Assembly: GCF_003568665.1 (NCBI RefSeq)
Contig: NZ_QXMH01000004.1
Location: 1 to 42,931 of the forward strand
Length of the DNA stretch: 42,931 nt
Direction: 5' to 3'
Origin: Chitinophaga alhagiae
Lineage (GTDB): Bacteria > Bacteroidota > Bacteroidia > Chitinophagales > Chitinophagaceae
Below the pieces are notes generated by a model. It saw nothing but the letters and a program-made list of their open reading frames with translations. It did not search any database and was not told the DNA's origin. Made by a program: the position numbers and the translations under genes. This document shows, in pieces, positions 36,107 through 42,931 of the stretch (position 1 is its first letter; every line of letters starts with the position of its first letter).

Positions 36107-38950
36107 ATGAAATGCACTTTACGTATGCAGTGCCTGCTGTTTGTAATGTTGCTGGCAACATGGCAAACCGGCCGGGCCCAAACCCAACACACGCTTACCG
36201 GCACTGTTGTTAACTCCTCCACCGGCCAGGGCATGCCTGGTGTAACCGTTTCCGTAAAAGGGGCCGCCACCGGGGCCGTTACCAACGCCAGCGGCGAGTT
36301 CAGGTTCAACACCACCCGCTCCCTCCCGCTCACGCTGGTATTCTCCTATGTAGGCTTCAAATCCCAGGAGGTGGCGGTGACCGATGCCGGGCAGGCCGTG
36401 AACGTACAATTGGCCTCCACCGAAATACTCGGGCAGGAAGTAGTGGTATCCGCCAGCCGCGTTACCCAAAGCATCCTGGAATCTCCGGTGTCTATTGAAA
36501 AGCTGAGCACGCGCGCCATCCGCGAGGCCCCGGCTCCCAGCTTCTATGATGGCATCACCAACCTGAAAGGCGTGGAAAGCAGCGTGCAGAGCTATACCTT
36601 CCGCTCCATCACCACCCGCGGCTTCAATGCCAACGGCAACACGCGCTTTAACCAGTTTATTGACGGGATGGACAACCAGGCCCCCGGCCTCAACTTTTCC
36701 GTAGGCAACATTGTGGGCATTTCCGAGCTGGACGTGGAAAGCGTAGAGCTGCTGCCCGGTGCGGCATCCGCCCTGTACGGCGCGGGCGGCATCAACGGCA
36801 CGCTGCTCATGAACAGCAAAAGCCCCTTTGACTACCAGGGCCTCAGCGTGCAGCTGAAAGCCGCCATCAACCACGTAGGCCCCTCCCCGCGCGGGTCTGT
36901 AGGTTTTATACCGGATATTTCCGCACGGTACGCCAAGGCCTTCGGCAAATTCGCCTTCAAGGTGAACGTGGGTTATATGCAGGTGGAAGACTGGCAGGCC
37001 GTAGACTCCACCAACTTTGACCGGCTGGGCCTCAAGACCAAACCCGGCTACAGCCACCGGGACGATCCCAATTACGATGGCATCAACGTATATGGAGACG
37101 AGATCAGCCAGAACATGCAGTCTGTAGCCAACGCCGTACTGGCGCAGGGCCGCGCCGGGTACATTGCCCAATACATGGCCGGCTCCGGCGGCGTGCCGCC
37201 GTCTGAAACGCAGATCGCCAACTTCCTCTCCACCAACGCCACAACGCGCCCCTTCTTCCTCGGCATGGCCGGCGGTGTTATTCCCAACTCCAACGTATCC
37301 CGCACCGGCTACAACGAGGTGAACCTGGTAGACTACGGCGCCAAAAGCCTGCGTACCAGCACCGCCCTGCACTACCGCTTCCATTCAGACCTGGAGCTGA
37401 TAGCCCAGGCCAACTGGGGCATGGGCACCAGCGTGTATACAGGCACAGACCGTTACTCCCTGAGCAATTTCAACCTGGGGCAATATAAACTGGAGCTGCG
37501 CGGCAAAAACTACTTCCTGCGCGGCTATACCACGCAGGAGCGCTCCGGCGAGGCGTACAACGCCACGGCCCTGGCCTCTTTCATCAATGAAGGCTGGAAG
37601 CCCAGCCAAACCTGGTTCCCCCAGTATGTGGGCAACTTTGTAGGCGCCAAATCACTCGGCGCCAGCGATGAGGCCGCCCATGCCGCCGCCCGCGCCGCGG
37701 CGGACCAGGGGCGTTTTGCCCCCGGCAGCCCGGAGTTTGCCGCCGCCAAGGATTCCATTTCCAAAAAATACATCGGCGTGGGCCCCGGCAAAAACGGGGC
37801 TAAGTTTGACGACAAGACCAACCTTTACCATTACGAAGGCATGTACAATTTCTCAGACCTCATCAAAATATTTGAATTGCAGGTAGGCGCCTCTTACCGC
37901 CGCTACGCCCTCAACTCCGGCGGCACCATTTTCGACGATGCCAACCGCGAGATCAAGATAGACGAGTACGGCTCCTTCCTGCAGGTAGGTAAAAAGTTCG
38001 CCAATGACCGCATCAAGCTCACCGGCTCTGTGCGTTTTGACAAGAACGAGAACTTTGAAGGCCGCTTCACACCCCGCTTCACCGGCGTGTTTACCGTGGC
38101 CAAAGACAATAACATCCGCCTTTCTTACCAGACCGGTTTCCGCAACCCCACCACCCAGAACCAGTACATAGACCTGCTGGTGCGCGCCCAAACCCGCCAG
38201 ATAGGCGGCATCCCCGAGCTGATCAACAAATACCAGCTCAACACCAACGAGGGGTATACGCAGGAAAGCGTACAGCGCTTCCAGCAAACGGGCAACGTGG
38301 CGGACCTGCAGAAACACACCTTCACGGAGTTCAGGCCGGAAAGCGTGCAGGCGTACGAAGTGGGCTACCGCGGCCTCATCAAGGGCAGGCTGCTCATAGA
38401 CGCCTATTATTACTACAACGCGTATAAAGACTTCATCAACACCATTGTACTGCTGCAAACGGCAGACGGTACGCCCGCCGGCCTGGCCAGCGCCAATATT
38501 TTTGCCACCGTGGTGAACAACCCGGAAAAAGTAGTGACCCAGGGCTGGGCGTTGGGGCTTGACTACGTGGTGAACACCTGGAACGTAAGCGGCAACGTGT
38601 CTTACAACGACATGACGAAGAAACCCGCCAGCCTGTACAACGATTTCAACACGCCCAAGGTGCGTTTCAACCTGGGCCTGGGCAACCGCAACGTGTACAA
38701 GAACATCGGCTTTAACCTGAACTTCCGCTGGCAGGACGAGTACACCTGGAACTCTACCTTTGGCGTGAACGAAGTGCCCGCCTACAGCACGCTTGACGGG
38801 ATGATCAGCTACCGCATCCCCACCGCCAAAACCACCATCAAGCTGGGCGGCTCCAACCTGCTGAACAAATATTACGAGACCTCTTTCGGCAACCCGAGAA
38901 TTGGCGCCGTGTACTACCTCAGCCTCACGTTTGACGAGCTGTTCAGATAA
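36107..38950 (+). CDS. TonB-dependent receptor (orphan, CarboxypepD_reg type)
   Basis: 947 residues. A signal peptide ends near GRAQ; Met7 is an alternative start. The N-terminal regulatory beta-sandwich (about 27-112: TLTGTVVNSSTGQGMPGVTV) precedes the plug (EVVVSASRVTQSILESPVSI, ITTRGFNANGNTRFNQFIDG, VESVELLPGAASALYGAGGI). The barrel ends VYYLSLTFDELFR, with a terminal aromatic region as for outer-membrane insertion. It lacks an STN domain and has no SusD partner beside it. TonB-dependent uptake of an unknown ligand is expected. The preceding 210 bp is AT-rich and probably holds its promoter. Confidence 0.93.
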   Translation: MKCTLRMQCLLFVMLLATWQTGRAQTQHTLTGTVVNSSTGQGMPGVTVSVKGAATGAVTNASGEFRFNTTRSLPLTLVFSYVGFKSQEVAVTDAGQAVNVQLASTEILGQEVVVSASRVTQSILESPVSIEKLSTRAIREAPAPSFYDGITNLKGVESSVQSYTFRSITTRGFNANGNTRFNQFIDGMDNQAPGLNFSVGNIVGISELDVESVELLPGAASALYGAGGINGTLLMNSKSPFDYQGLSVQLKAAINHVGPSPRGSVGFIPDISARYAKAFGKFAFKVNVGYMQVEDWQAVDSTNFDRLGLKTKPGYSHRDDPNYDGINVYGDEISQNMQSVANAVLAQGRAGYIAQYMAGSGGVPPSETQIANFLSTNATTRPFFLGMAGGVIPNSNVSRTGYNEVNLVDYGAKSLRTSTALHYRFHSDLELIAQANWGMGTSVYTGTDRYSLSNFNLGQYKLELRGKNYFLRGYTTQERSGEAYNATALASFINEGWKPSQTWFPQYVGNFVGAKSLGASDEAAHAAARAAADQGRFAPGSPEFAAAKDSISKKYIGVGPGKNGAKFDDKTNLYHYEGMYNFSDLIKIFELQVGASYRRYALNSGGTIFDDANREIKIDEYGSFLQVGKKFANDRIKLTGSVRFDKNENFEGRFTPRFTGVFTVAKDNNIRLSYQTGFRNPTTQNQYIDLLVRAQTRQIGGIPELINKYQLNTNEGYTQESVQRFQQTGNVADLQKHTFTEFRPESVQAYEVGYRGLIKGRLLIDAYYYYNAYKDFINTIVLLQTADGTPAGLASANIFATVVNNPEKVVTQGWALGLDYVVNTWNVSGNVSYNDMTKKPASLYNDFNTPKVRFNLGLGNRNVYKNIGFNLNFRWQDEYTWNSTFGVNEVPAYSTLDGMISYRIPTAKTTIKLGGSNLLNKYYETSFGNPRIGAVYYLSLTFDELFR

Positions 38951-38981
38951 CCTCCGGTTCCTGTTTATTTGCCATAATAGC

Positions 38982-39011
38982 GAAGGCCCCCCGGTTATCC
39001 GGGAGGCCTTC
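38982..39011. terminator. Bidirectional terminator between TonB receptor and ychF
   Basis: GAAGGCC/GGCCTTC arms continue as CCCGG/CCGGG after one mismatch, with loop TTAT. TGATTTTGTTG follows on the plus strand and TATTATGGC on the minus. It lies between convergent genes and likely serves both. Confidence 0.7.
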
Positions 39012-39055
39012 TGATTTTGTTGTAACCCTCATGATCGCTCATGGGTATCTTTGGT

Positions 39056-40159
39056 CTATACGTTGAAGCGGAAATGCATCACATCCCCGTCGTTCACAAC
39101 GTACTCTTTGCCTTCAATGCGTAAACGGCCGTTATCGCGGGCGGCGGCCTCTGAGCCGTACTTCACGAAATCTTCGTAAGAGATCACTTCCGCCTTGATA
39201 AAGCCTTTTTCAAAATCCGTATGGATCACGCTGGCCGCCTGCGGCGCTTTCCAGCCATGGTGAATGGTCCAGGCGCGCACTTCCTGCACGCCGGCCGTAA
39301 AGTAGGTAATGAGGTCCAGCAGCTTGTAGGTAGAACGGATCAGGCGGTTCAGGCCCGGCTCCGTAAGGCCGTATTCGGTAAAGAACAGTTCCTTGTCTGC
39401 CGGGTCTTCCATTTCCGTGATCTGCGCTTCAATAGAGTTGTTCATCACGATCACTTCCGCTCTTTCAGCCTTTACGGCCTCTTTCAGCGCTTCGGAAAAT
39501 TTGTTGCCGGTGAGCAGGGAGGCCTCATCTACGTTGGCCACATACAGTACCGGCTTTTCGGTGAGCAGGAAGAGGTCTGCAATGGCGTTGCGTTCTTCCT
39601 TGCCCAGGCCCAGCTCCCGGATGTTCTTGCCTTTTTCCAGGTGCTCCTTGCAGCGTTTCAGTACCTCAAACTCGGCTTTGGCCTTGGGGTCACCGCCGGT
39701 TTTGGCCATCTTTTCCGTGCGCGCTATCTTCTTTTCCACGCTCTCCAGGTCTTTCAGCTGCAGCTCGGTATCAATGATCTCCTTGTCTGATACCGGGTTA
39801 ATGGCCCCTTCGTCACGGAGAATATTTTCGTCTTCAAAACAGCGGATCACATGCACAATAGCGTCTACCTCACGGATGTTGGCCAGGAACTTGTTGCCCA
39901 GGCCCTCTCCCTTGCTGGCGCCTTTCACCAGCCCGGCAATGTCTACGAACTCAATGGTGGTAGGCACCGTGCGGTTAGGCTTCACCAGCTCTTCCAGCTT
40001 GGAGATGCGCTCGTCAGGAACGTCTACCAGGCCCACATTCGGCTCAATAGTGCAAAAGCGGTAGTTGCTCGCCTGCGCCTTGGCACTGTTGGAAACTGCG
40101 TTGAACAATGTTGATTTTCCTACGTTCGGTAATCCTACAATTCCTGCTTGTAAAGCCAT
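39056..40159 (-). CDS. ychF: Redox-regulated ATPase YchF
   Basis: 367 residues. An Obg-family P-loop protein with G1 GLPNVGKST (9-17), G3 DIAGLV (72-77) and G4 NVDE (208-211). The G4 sequence NxxE replaces NKxD, the known reason YchF prefers ATP to GTP. A coiled-coil insert follows the G domain, and the C-terminal TGS domain (about 285-367) has EVRAWTIHHGWKAPQAASVI and NDGDVMHFRFNV. It is a conserved ribosome-linked, stress-related ATPase. Monocistronic and divergent from the SpmA-SpmB fusion gene. Confidence 0.97.
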   Translation of the reverse strand: MALQAGIVGLPNVGKSTLFNAVSNSAKAQASNYRFCTIEPNVGLVDVPDERISKLEELVKPNRTVPTTIEFVDIAGLVKGASKGEGLGNKFLANIREVDAIVHVIRCFEDENILRDEGAINPVSDKEIIDTELQLKDLESVEKKIARTEKMAKTGGDPKAKAEFEVLKRCKEHLEKGKNIRELGLGKEERNAIADLFLLTEKPVLYVANVDEASLLTGNKFSEALKEAVKAERAEVIVMNNSIEAQITEMEDPADKELFFTEYGLTEPGLNRLIRSTYKLLDLITYFTAGVQEVRAWTIHHGWKAPQAASVIHTDFEKGFIKAEVISYEDFVKYGSEAAARDNGRLRIEGKEYVVNDGDVMHFRFNV

Positions 40160-40327
40160 TTCTTCAAAAATTTGCGCGAAGATAACACATTCCCGCTTAT
40201 GATTTGCCAGTTACAGGTTACGAATTATTTCTTTTTGTTATTTAATTATTTATTTATTTCGTCAGTAATTCCTTATTTTCCGCCGTTATTCCCTATTTTG
40301 TTCCGCAATAATTTGTAACTGACTGCT

Positions 40328-41560
40328 ATGGCATTAAATTATGTTTGGATCGCCTTTTTCGTGATAGGGTTTATAGTGGCGCTCTACCGGTTCATTTTTG
40401 AGGGAGATACGAAGATCTTCGGGGAAATGATCACGGGCACCTTCGAGAACGGGAAAACGGCGGCCGAAATAGCCATCGGGCTTACAGGGGTGATGACCTT
40501 CTGGCTCGGCATCATGAAGGTAGGTGAAAAAGCGGGCGTAATAGAAAAGCTGGCGCAATGGGTGAACCCGCTGTTTTCCAGGCTCTTCCCCGGCATTCCC
40601 AAAAAAGACCCCGCCATGGGCTCCATTGTGATGAACTTTTCCGCCAACGCCCTGGGGCTGGACAATGCCGCCACCCCCATTGGCCTCAAGGCCATGAAAG
40701 AACTGCAGGATATCAACCCGGATAAAGATACCGCCAGCAACTCGCAGATCATGTTCCTGGTGCTGAACACCGCCGGCATCACCCTCATCCCCACCTCCGT
40801 AATGGCCGTGCGCTTGTCCATGGGGGCGGCCAACCCGGCGGATATTTTTATACCCACCATGCTGGGCACTTTTATCTCTTTCATATCCGGCATTGTAGCC
40901 GTGGCCATGGTACAGCGCATCAACCTGTTCCGCCTGCCCGTGCTGGTATTTGTGGGCGGCTTCCTGCTGCTCATGTTCGGCATCTACACCTGGATGCACA
41001 ATATGCCCTCTGACCAGATAGCCGCATACACGGCCACCGTGGGCGGCATCATGATATTTGCCGTGCTGCTGGCTTTCATACTGATGGGCGTCAAAAAAAA
41101 GATCAACGTATACGAGACCTTTATAGATGGCGCCAAGGAAGGCTTCACCACCGCCGTGATGATCATCCCCTACCTGGTGGGCATACTGGTGGCCATTGGC
41201 GTGTTCAGGGTAACCGGCTGCCTGGATTTTATCACCAACGGCATTGCCATGGCCGTGGCCGCGCTGGGCCTGAATACGGACTTTGTACCCGCCCTGCCGG
41301 TAGGGATCATGAAAACCTTCAGCGGCGGCGGCGCCAGGGGGCTAATGGTGGAAGTGATGCAGACCTACGGCGCGGACTCCTTCCAGGGGCGCATGGCCTG
41401 CATCCTGCAAGGCTCCACGGAAACTACTTTTTATGTGCTGGCCGTTTACTTCGGCTCCGTGAATATCAAAAAAACAAGACATGCCCTTGCCTGTGGCCTG
41501 GTGGCCGATGTAGTGGGCGTAGTAGCGGCCATTCTGATAGGATATTTCTTTTTTCACTAA
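40328..41560 (+). CDS. SpmA-SpmB-like fusion, nucleoside-recognition (Gate) membrane protein
   Basis: 410 residues, about eight to ten membrane helices. The N-terminal half is SpmA-like (GLTGVMTFWLGIMKVGEKAG, GSIVMNFSANALGLDNAATP). The C-terminal half is SpmB-like (FIDGAKEGFTTAVMIIPYLV, FSGGGARGLMVEVMQTYG, ILQGSTETTFYVLAVYFGSV). Both halves carry Gate (nucleoside-recognition) domains. Bacillus spore-maturation proteins SpmA and SpmB are separate, and non-sporulating Bacteroidota carry the fused form. Its transported substrate is unknown. The stop lies 10 bp before the YeiH-family gene, so the two are probably cotranscribed. Confidence 0.92.
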   Translation: MALNYVWIAFFVIGFIVALYRFIFEGDTKIFGEMITGTFENGKTAAEIAIGLTGVMTFWLGIMKVGEKAGVIEKLAQWVNPLFSRLFPGIPKKDPAMGSIVMNFSANALGLDNAATPIGLKAMKELQDINPDKDTASNSQIMFLVLNTAGITLIPTSVMAVRLSMGAANPADIFIPTMLGTFISFISGIVAVAMVQRINLFRLPVLVFVGGFLLLMFGIYTWMHNMPSDQIAAYTATVGGIMIFAVLLAFILMGVKKKINVYETFIDGAKEGFTTAVMIIPYLVGILVAIGVFRVTGCLDFITNGIAMAVAALGLNTDFVPALPVGIMKTFSGGGARGLMVEVMQTYGADSFQGRMACILQGSTETTFYVLAVYFGSVNIKKTRHALACGLVADVVGVVAAILIGYFFFH

Positions 41561-41570
41561 CCATTAACTG

Positions 41571-42836
41571 ATGCAAGAACGAAAACCATTACATGAAGAC
41601 TGGGTTGCCGTGATACTGGCCTTTGCCAGCATTGTGCTGATCCTTGTGGGGCTGCACCCCGCCATGCCCAAATTTTCCTGGAGCAGCGGCGGCGAGCTGA
41701 TGGAGCAGCTCGGCAACGGCTCCAACCTTTCCCGCATGGGCGGCCTCTTCCTTTGGATGCTGGGCAGCCTGGTAGCCGCTTTTCTGCTGGGCGGTAAAAA
41801 ACTGAGCGGCGGCCTGGCCACGGGCCTGCTGGCCATTATGATCATTTCCATGTTTGCGCAGGTGATCACCGGCAACACCTGGGTGCGCGACCTGGGTATT
41901 GAAATTGTGCTTTTCAGCCTGCTGCTGGGCCTTTTTATCAGCAACGTAACCGGCCTGCCGGAATGGATCAAACCCGTGCTGCAAACGGAGCTGTTCATCA
42001 AAACCGGCCTGGTGCTGCTGGGCGCCGGCATTATTTTCCAGGAAATACTGAAAGGCGGCGGCCTGGGGGTTTTACAATCCGTGGTAGTGGTGTTCACCGT
42101 ATGGTACACCACCTTCTGGTTATGCAAGAAGTTCGGGCTGGACGATGAGTTCCGGATGATGATCTCCAGCGCGGTGAGCATCTGCGGCGTATCTGCCGCC
42201 ATTGCTACTTCCGGCGCCATTGAGGGAGACAACAAGAAACTCAGCCATGTGATCTCCCTGGTGCTGATCGTAGCCATCCCCATGATGATATTCATGCCCT
42301 ACATTGCCAAATGGATGGGCATGACCCCCGAAGTGGCGGGCGCCTGGCTGGGCGGCACCATAGATACCTCCGGCGCCGTGGTGGCCGCGGGCACCATGCT
42401 CGGCGAAGAAGCGCTGAAATACGCCACGCTCGTGAAGTTCTCGCAGAACGTGCTGCTGGGCGTAGCCGCTTTCTTCATTTCCATCTGGTGGACGTATTCC
42501 AAAAAAGAGACCAACCAGCCCAAACCGGGCCTGCGCACCATCTGGGACCGCTTTCCCAAATTTGTGCTGGGTTTTGTGCTGGTATCGCTCGTATTCTCCT
42601 TCATACTGCCGCCAGACACGGTAAAGGCCGTGAAAGGCAACATCAAGGACCTGCAAACCTGTTTCTTTGCCCTGGCTTTTGCCTGCATAGGCCTGGAAAC
42701 CAGGTTCACCGATATTTTCAAAATGGAGAATGGCCGCCCGGCCATGGCCTTCATTATTGCGCAGCTGTTCAACATACTGGTAACGCTGGCCATGGCTTAC
42801 CTGATATTTGGCGGCGTGCTGTTCGGCAAACCGTAA
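41571..42836 (+). CDS. YeiH-family putative sulfate/anion export protein
   Basis: 421 residues, about ten membrane helices. The family signature (PF03601-type, UPF0324) is visible in LGIEIVLFSLLLGLFISNVT, LLGAGIIFQEILKGGGLGVL, SAVSICGVSAAIATSGAIEG and AWLGGTIDTSGAVVAAGTM. The ICGVSAA and GGTIDTSGAV blocks are the conserved core. The family is annotated as putative sulfate exporter, but transport has little direct support. It is the second gene of an operon with the SpmA-SpmB fusion. The C-terminus extends slightly beyond the core (LVTLAMAYLIFGGVLFGKP). Confidence 0.93.
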   Translation: MQERKPLHEDWVAVILAFASIVLILVGLHPAMPKFSWSSGGELMEQLGNGSNLSRMGGLFLWMLGSLVAAFLLGGKKLSGGLATGLLAIMIISMFAQVITGNTWVRDLGIEIVLFSLLLGLFISNVTGLPEWIKPVLQTELFIKTGLVLLGAGIIFQEILKGGGLGVLQSVVVVFTVWYTTFWLCKKFGLDDEFRMMISSAVSICGVSAAIATSGAIEGDNKKLSHVISLVLIVAIPMMIFMPYIAKWMGMTPEVAGAWLGGTIDTSGAVVAAGTMLGEEALKYATLVKFSQNVLLGVAAFFISIWWTYSKKETNQPKPGLRTIWDRFPKFVLGFVLVSLVFSFILPPDTVKAVKGNIKDLQTCFFALAFACIGLETRFTDIFKMENGRPAMAFIIAQLFNILVTLAMAYLIFGGVLFGKP

Positions 42837-42865
42837 ATACAGGGCAGCCAATAACAAAGAAGCGG

Positions 42866-42881
42866 CCCCGCACAGGCGGGG
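42866..42881 (+). other. GC hairpin after YeiH-family gene
   Basis: CCCCGC-ACAG-GCGGGG, a 6-bp stem 29 bp past the stop, followed by a G-rich run rather than T residues. It may help end the operon, but it is not a canonical terminator. Confidence 0.35.
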
Positions 42882-42931
42882 GGCGGGGGTGTTGGGGGGA
42901 CGGGGTGGTAACCGGCCCAACGATAGGCCGT

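Overview
The window reads as chromosomal DNA from a Bacteroidota bacterium, most likely a Chitinophaga-like member of the Chitinophagaceae. The basis is the gene families: a SusC/SusD pair behind an ECF sigma factor and FecR anti-sigma factor, DUF6443-type RHS, DUF5686, DUF6934, SpmA-SpmB fusion and YeiH proteins, two LytTR/OmpR-style two-component pairs, and a TAnnTTTG-type -7 promoter element before the ABC-F gene. The genus is an inference. I see no rRNA, tRNA, CRISPR array, insertion sequence or phage genes.

Left part (1-10.3 kb): a truncated RHS/DUF6443 protein runs off the left edge. It is followed by a DinB-like protein with lost metal ligands, a GH16 lipoprotein, a leftward operon of CDF metal exporter, OmpR-type regulator and histidine kinase, a HEAT-repeat protein, and thrS-infC. 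infC ends at a clear terminator, without the usual rpmI-rplT.

Middle-left (10.3-20.2 kb): a SMUG2-type DNA glycosylase, a TonB-dependent receptor with an upstream DUF3347 lipoprotein, an ABC-F ATPase, a two-gene DUF6934 module, a LytS/LytTR two-component pair, the tRNA hydroxylase TrhO, and a possible 47-residue membrane protein with its own terminator.

Centre (20.4-29.9 kb): a self-contained nutrient-uptake locus of sigma factor, FecR, SusC with an STN signalling domain, SusD and a type I sulfatase. The expected logic is that the ligand occupies SusC, the STN domain signals FecR in the inner membrane, the sigma factor is released, and susCD plus the sulfatase are transcribed. Between the sulfatase stop codon and a strong terminator lies an array of seven alternating 40/39-bp repeats, the most unusual non-coding structure here. 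An intergenic cluster of inverted TTCGGTG motifs follows.

Right part (29.9-42.9 kb): a DUF5686 outer-membrane protein, a small membrane protein, a methionine-biosynthesis divergon (osmC-like and metZ leftward, metX rightward), an orphan TonB-dependent receptor, YchF, and a SpmA-SpmB fusion in an operon with a YeiH-family transporter.

No obviously new defence or mobile system is visible. The best candidates for undescribed biology are the 3'-UTR repeat array, the DUF6934 bicistron, the CDF-two-component operon and the unseen C-terminus of the RHS protein.
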